5,584 nt of DNA from positions 1-5,584 of the forward strand of contig JAUSJS010000100.1 in the NCBI GenBank assembly GCA_030647575.1, given 5' to 3'. A model generated the notes under the pieces. The model was not told the DNA's origin. It worked only from the letters and a program-made list of their open reading frames with translations, and searched no databases. Both the position numbers and the translations under genes were made by a program. This DNA comes from Candidatus Limnocylindrales bacterium. Lineage in GTDB: Bacteria > Chloroflexota > Limnocylindria > Limnocylindrales > CSP1-4. Below, in pieces: positions 4,785 to 5,584 of this stretch; within the stretch, counting starts at the first letter, position 1; each line of letters opens with the position of its first letter.

Positions 4785-5564
4785 GTGACGCCAACGAGCG
4801 ATCCGACCGCCGCTTACCTGCCGGCCCTGGCCAGCGGGCGGGCGGACAGGGTGCTGGCGCTGTTCAGCGGCGAACCCGTCATCGACGACCCGCGCCATGG
4901 GCACGTCGTGGGGGCGGCCGCGGTCCGGGACTACGTGCACGCCCAGGCGGCGTGGATGGCCGAACACGACTTCGCCGCCGAGAAGCTGAGGACCACGGTC
5001 GGCCGGCACCGGTCGGTGACCGAGTCCCTTGCGACGCTGACGGTCGGGGGTGCCTCGACCGAGCTACCCATCGCGGTGGTAGGCGACCGTCCCGACCAAG
5101 GACTAACGGCGATCCGCGTCTACCACAGCCTGTGGCCACTCGAAGGGCGACACCGTCTCCGGCCGCCGATCATCGCCGAGGACCGAGACCTCGTCCTCCC
5201 TGACGTGGTCGACGTTTACATGGAGGCGCTCGGGTCGGCCAACCTCGAAAAGAGTCTGTCGGTGTTCGAGTCTGACGGTTACTTCCGGGAGCCGAGCGGG
5301 GGTCGGCACGAGTACCGGGGCGCCGAGGGCATCCGGGCGGCTTACGGCGCCTTCTACGCGGTCGGACCGATCCACCTGCTCCACTGCACGATCATCGACG
5401 ACGGCGTCGCCTGCGGTGTCGAGTTCATCGCCGTCGGCTGGGGTCCGCGCCGGTTCGAGCCGCAGGCCGGGATCGGCATCTACGAGCGCGGGGCGAGCGG
5501 GAAGCTGCACGCGGCCCGGGTCTATGACGATGTCGACGTCGACCTGGGGCTCCAGCCCGCTTAA
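4785..5564 (+). CDS. Tandem NTF2/SnoaL-like domain protein of unknown function
   Basis: A soluble protein of 259 residues with no signal peptide or membrane segment. It appears to hold two NTF2-like (SnoaL-type cone fold) domains. The first is about residues 6-118: AAYLPALASGRADRVLALFS, then VIDDPRHGHVVGAAAVRDYV. The second is about 138-250: VVDVYMEALGSANLEKSLSV, then YFREPSGGRHEYRGAEGIRA, IIDDGVACGVEF and a terminal GKLHAARVYDDVD. Each repeats the order helix (member counts its sites), strand with D/E-P, G-x2-A/G-hydrophobic-R, then sheet, which is typical of the SnoaL-like family of small-molecule binders, isomerases and hydrolases. No catalytic set can be assigned by eye. The GTG start is backed by a strong ribosome site. 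The gene is divergent from the PAS-LuxR regulator, so it may be a target of that protein; a direct role in respiration is not evident. The stop is TAA, with 20 bases left in the window. Confidence 0.85.
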   Translation: MTPTSDPTAAYLPALASGRADRVLALFSGEPVIDDPRHGHVVGAAAVRDYVHAQAAWMAEHDFAAEKLRTTVGRHRSVTESLATLTVGGASTELPIAVVGDRPDQGLTAIRVYHSLWPLEGRHRLRPPIIAEDRDLVLPDVVDVYMEALGSANLEKSLSVFESDGYFREPSGGRHEYRGAEGIRAAYGAFYAVGPIHLLHCTIIDDGVACGVEFIAVGWGPRRFEPQAGIGIYERGASGKLHAARVYDDVDVDLGLQPA

Positions 5565-5584
5565 AGCTATACGCCCACCTCGAG

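Noticed and set aside
1..5584. CRISPR arrays, tRNA or rRNA genes, insertion sequences, phage genes
   Set aside because: No regularly spaced repeats, cloverleaf-like segments, transposase motifs or terminal repeats were seen on either strand.

Overview
The window is high in G+C (about two-thirds by eye) and densely packed. Nearly all of it is coding, and the minus-strand genes are joined by very short gaps or overlaps. It holds the core of an aerobic respiratory terminal oxidase operon on the minus strand, a regulator gene upstream of it on the same strand, and one divergent gene of unknown function on the plus strand. The oxidase sequences look most like those of Chloroflexota: subunit I has two extra N-terminal membrane helices, and helix VI carries a YSHPxVY motif. 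A high-GC actinobacterial source cannot be excluded without a database search.

Layout, following minus-strand transcription from right to left. A PAS-LuxR regulator (4651 to 3992) is followed by a 127-bp gap rich in inverted repeats (3991 to 3865). Next come oxidase subunit II (3864 to 2812), subunit I (2797 to 941, 14 nt after subunit II), and subunit III (944 to 345, overlapping subunit I by 4 nt). Last is a membrane-anchored cupredoxin-like protein (301 onward) that runs off the left edge. On the plus strand, a tandem NTF2/SnoaL-like protein (4785 to 5564) is transcribed divergently from the regulator across a 133-bp spacer. The final 20 bases hold nothing I can recognise.

How it may work: subunits I, II and III form a heme-copper oxidase of type A2. 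It has YS in place of the D-channel glutamate, an intact D-channel entry, and all His ligands and the His-Tyr pair. Subunit II carries the CuA site. It has no cytochrome c domain, as seen in caa3 oxidases, but is fused at its C-terminus to a second cupredoxin domain with a complete type-1 (blue) copper ligand set (His, Cys, His, Met). A separate anchored cupredoxin-like gene closes the visible cluster. I infer that electrons may reach CuA through blue copper rather than cytochrome c. The lysine that defines the K proton channel in subunit I is a leucine here, and the glutamate at the channel mouth in subunit II also appears to be missing, so proton delivery may differ from textbook A-type enzymes. 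The regulator has a PAS domain with a C-x14-C-x3-C cluster and may link oxidase expression to a redox, metal or small-molecule signal. That link is inferred from position only.
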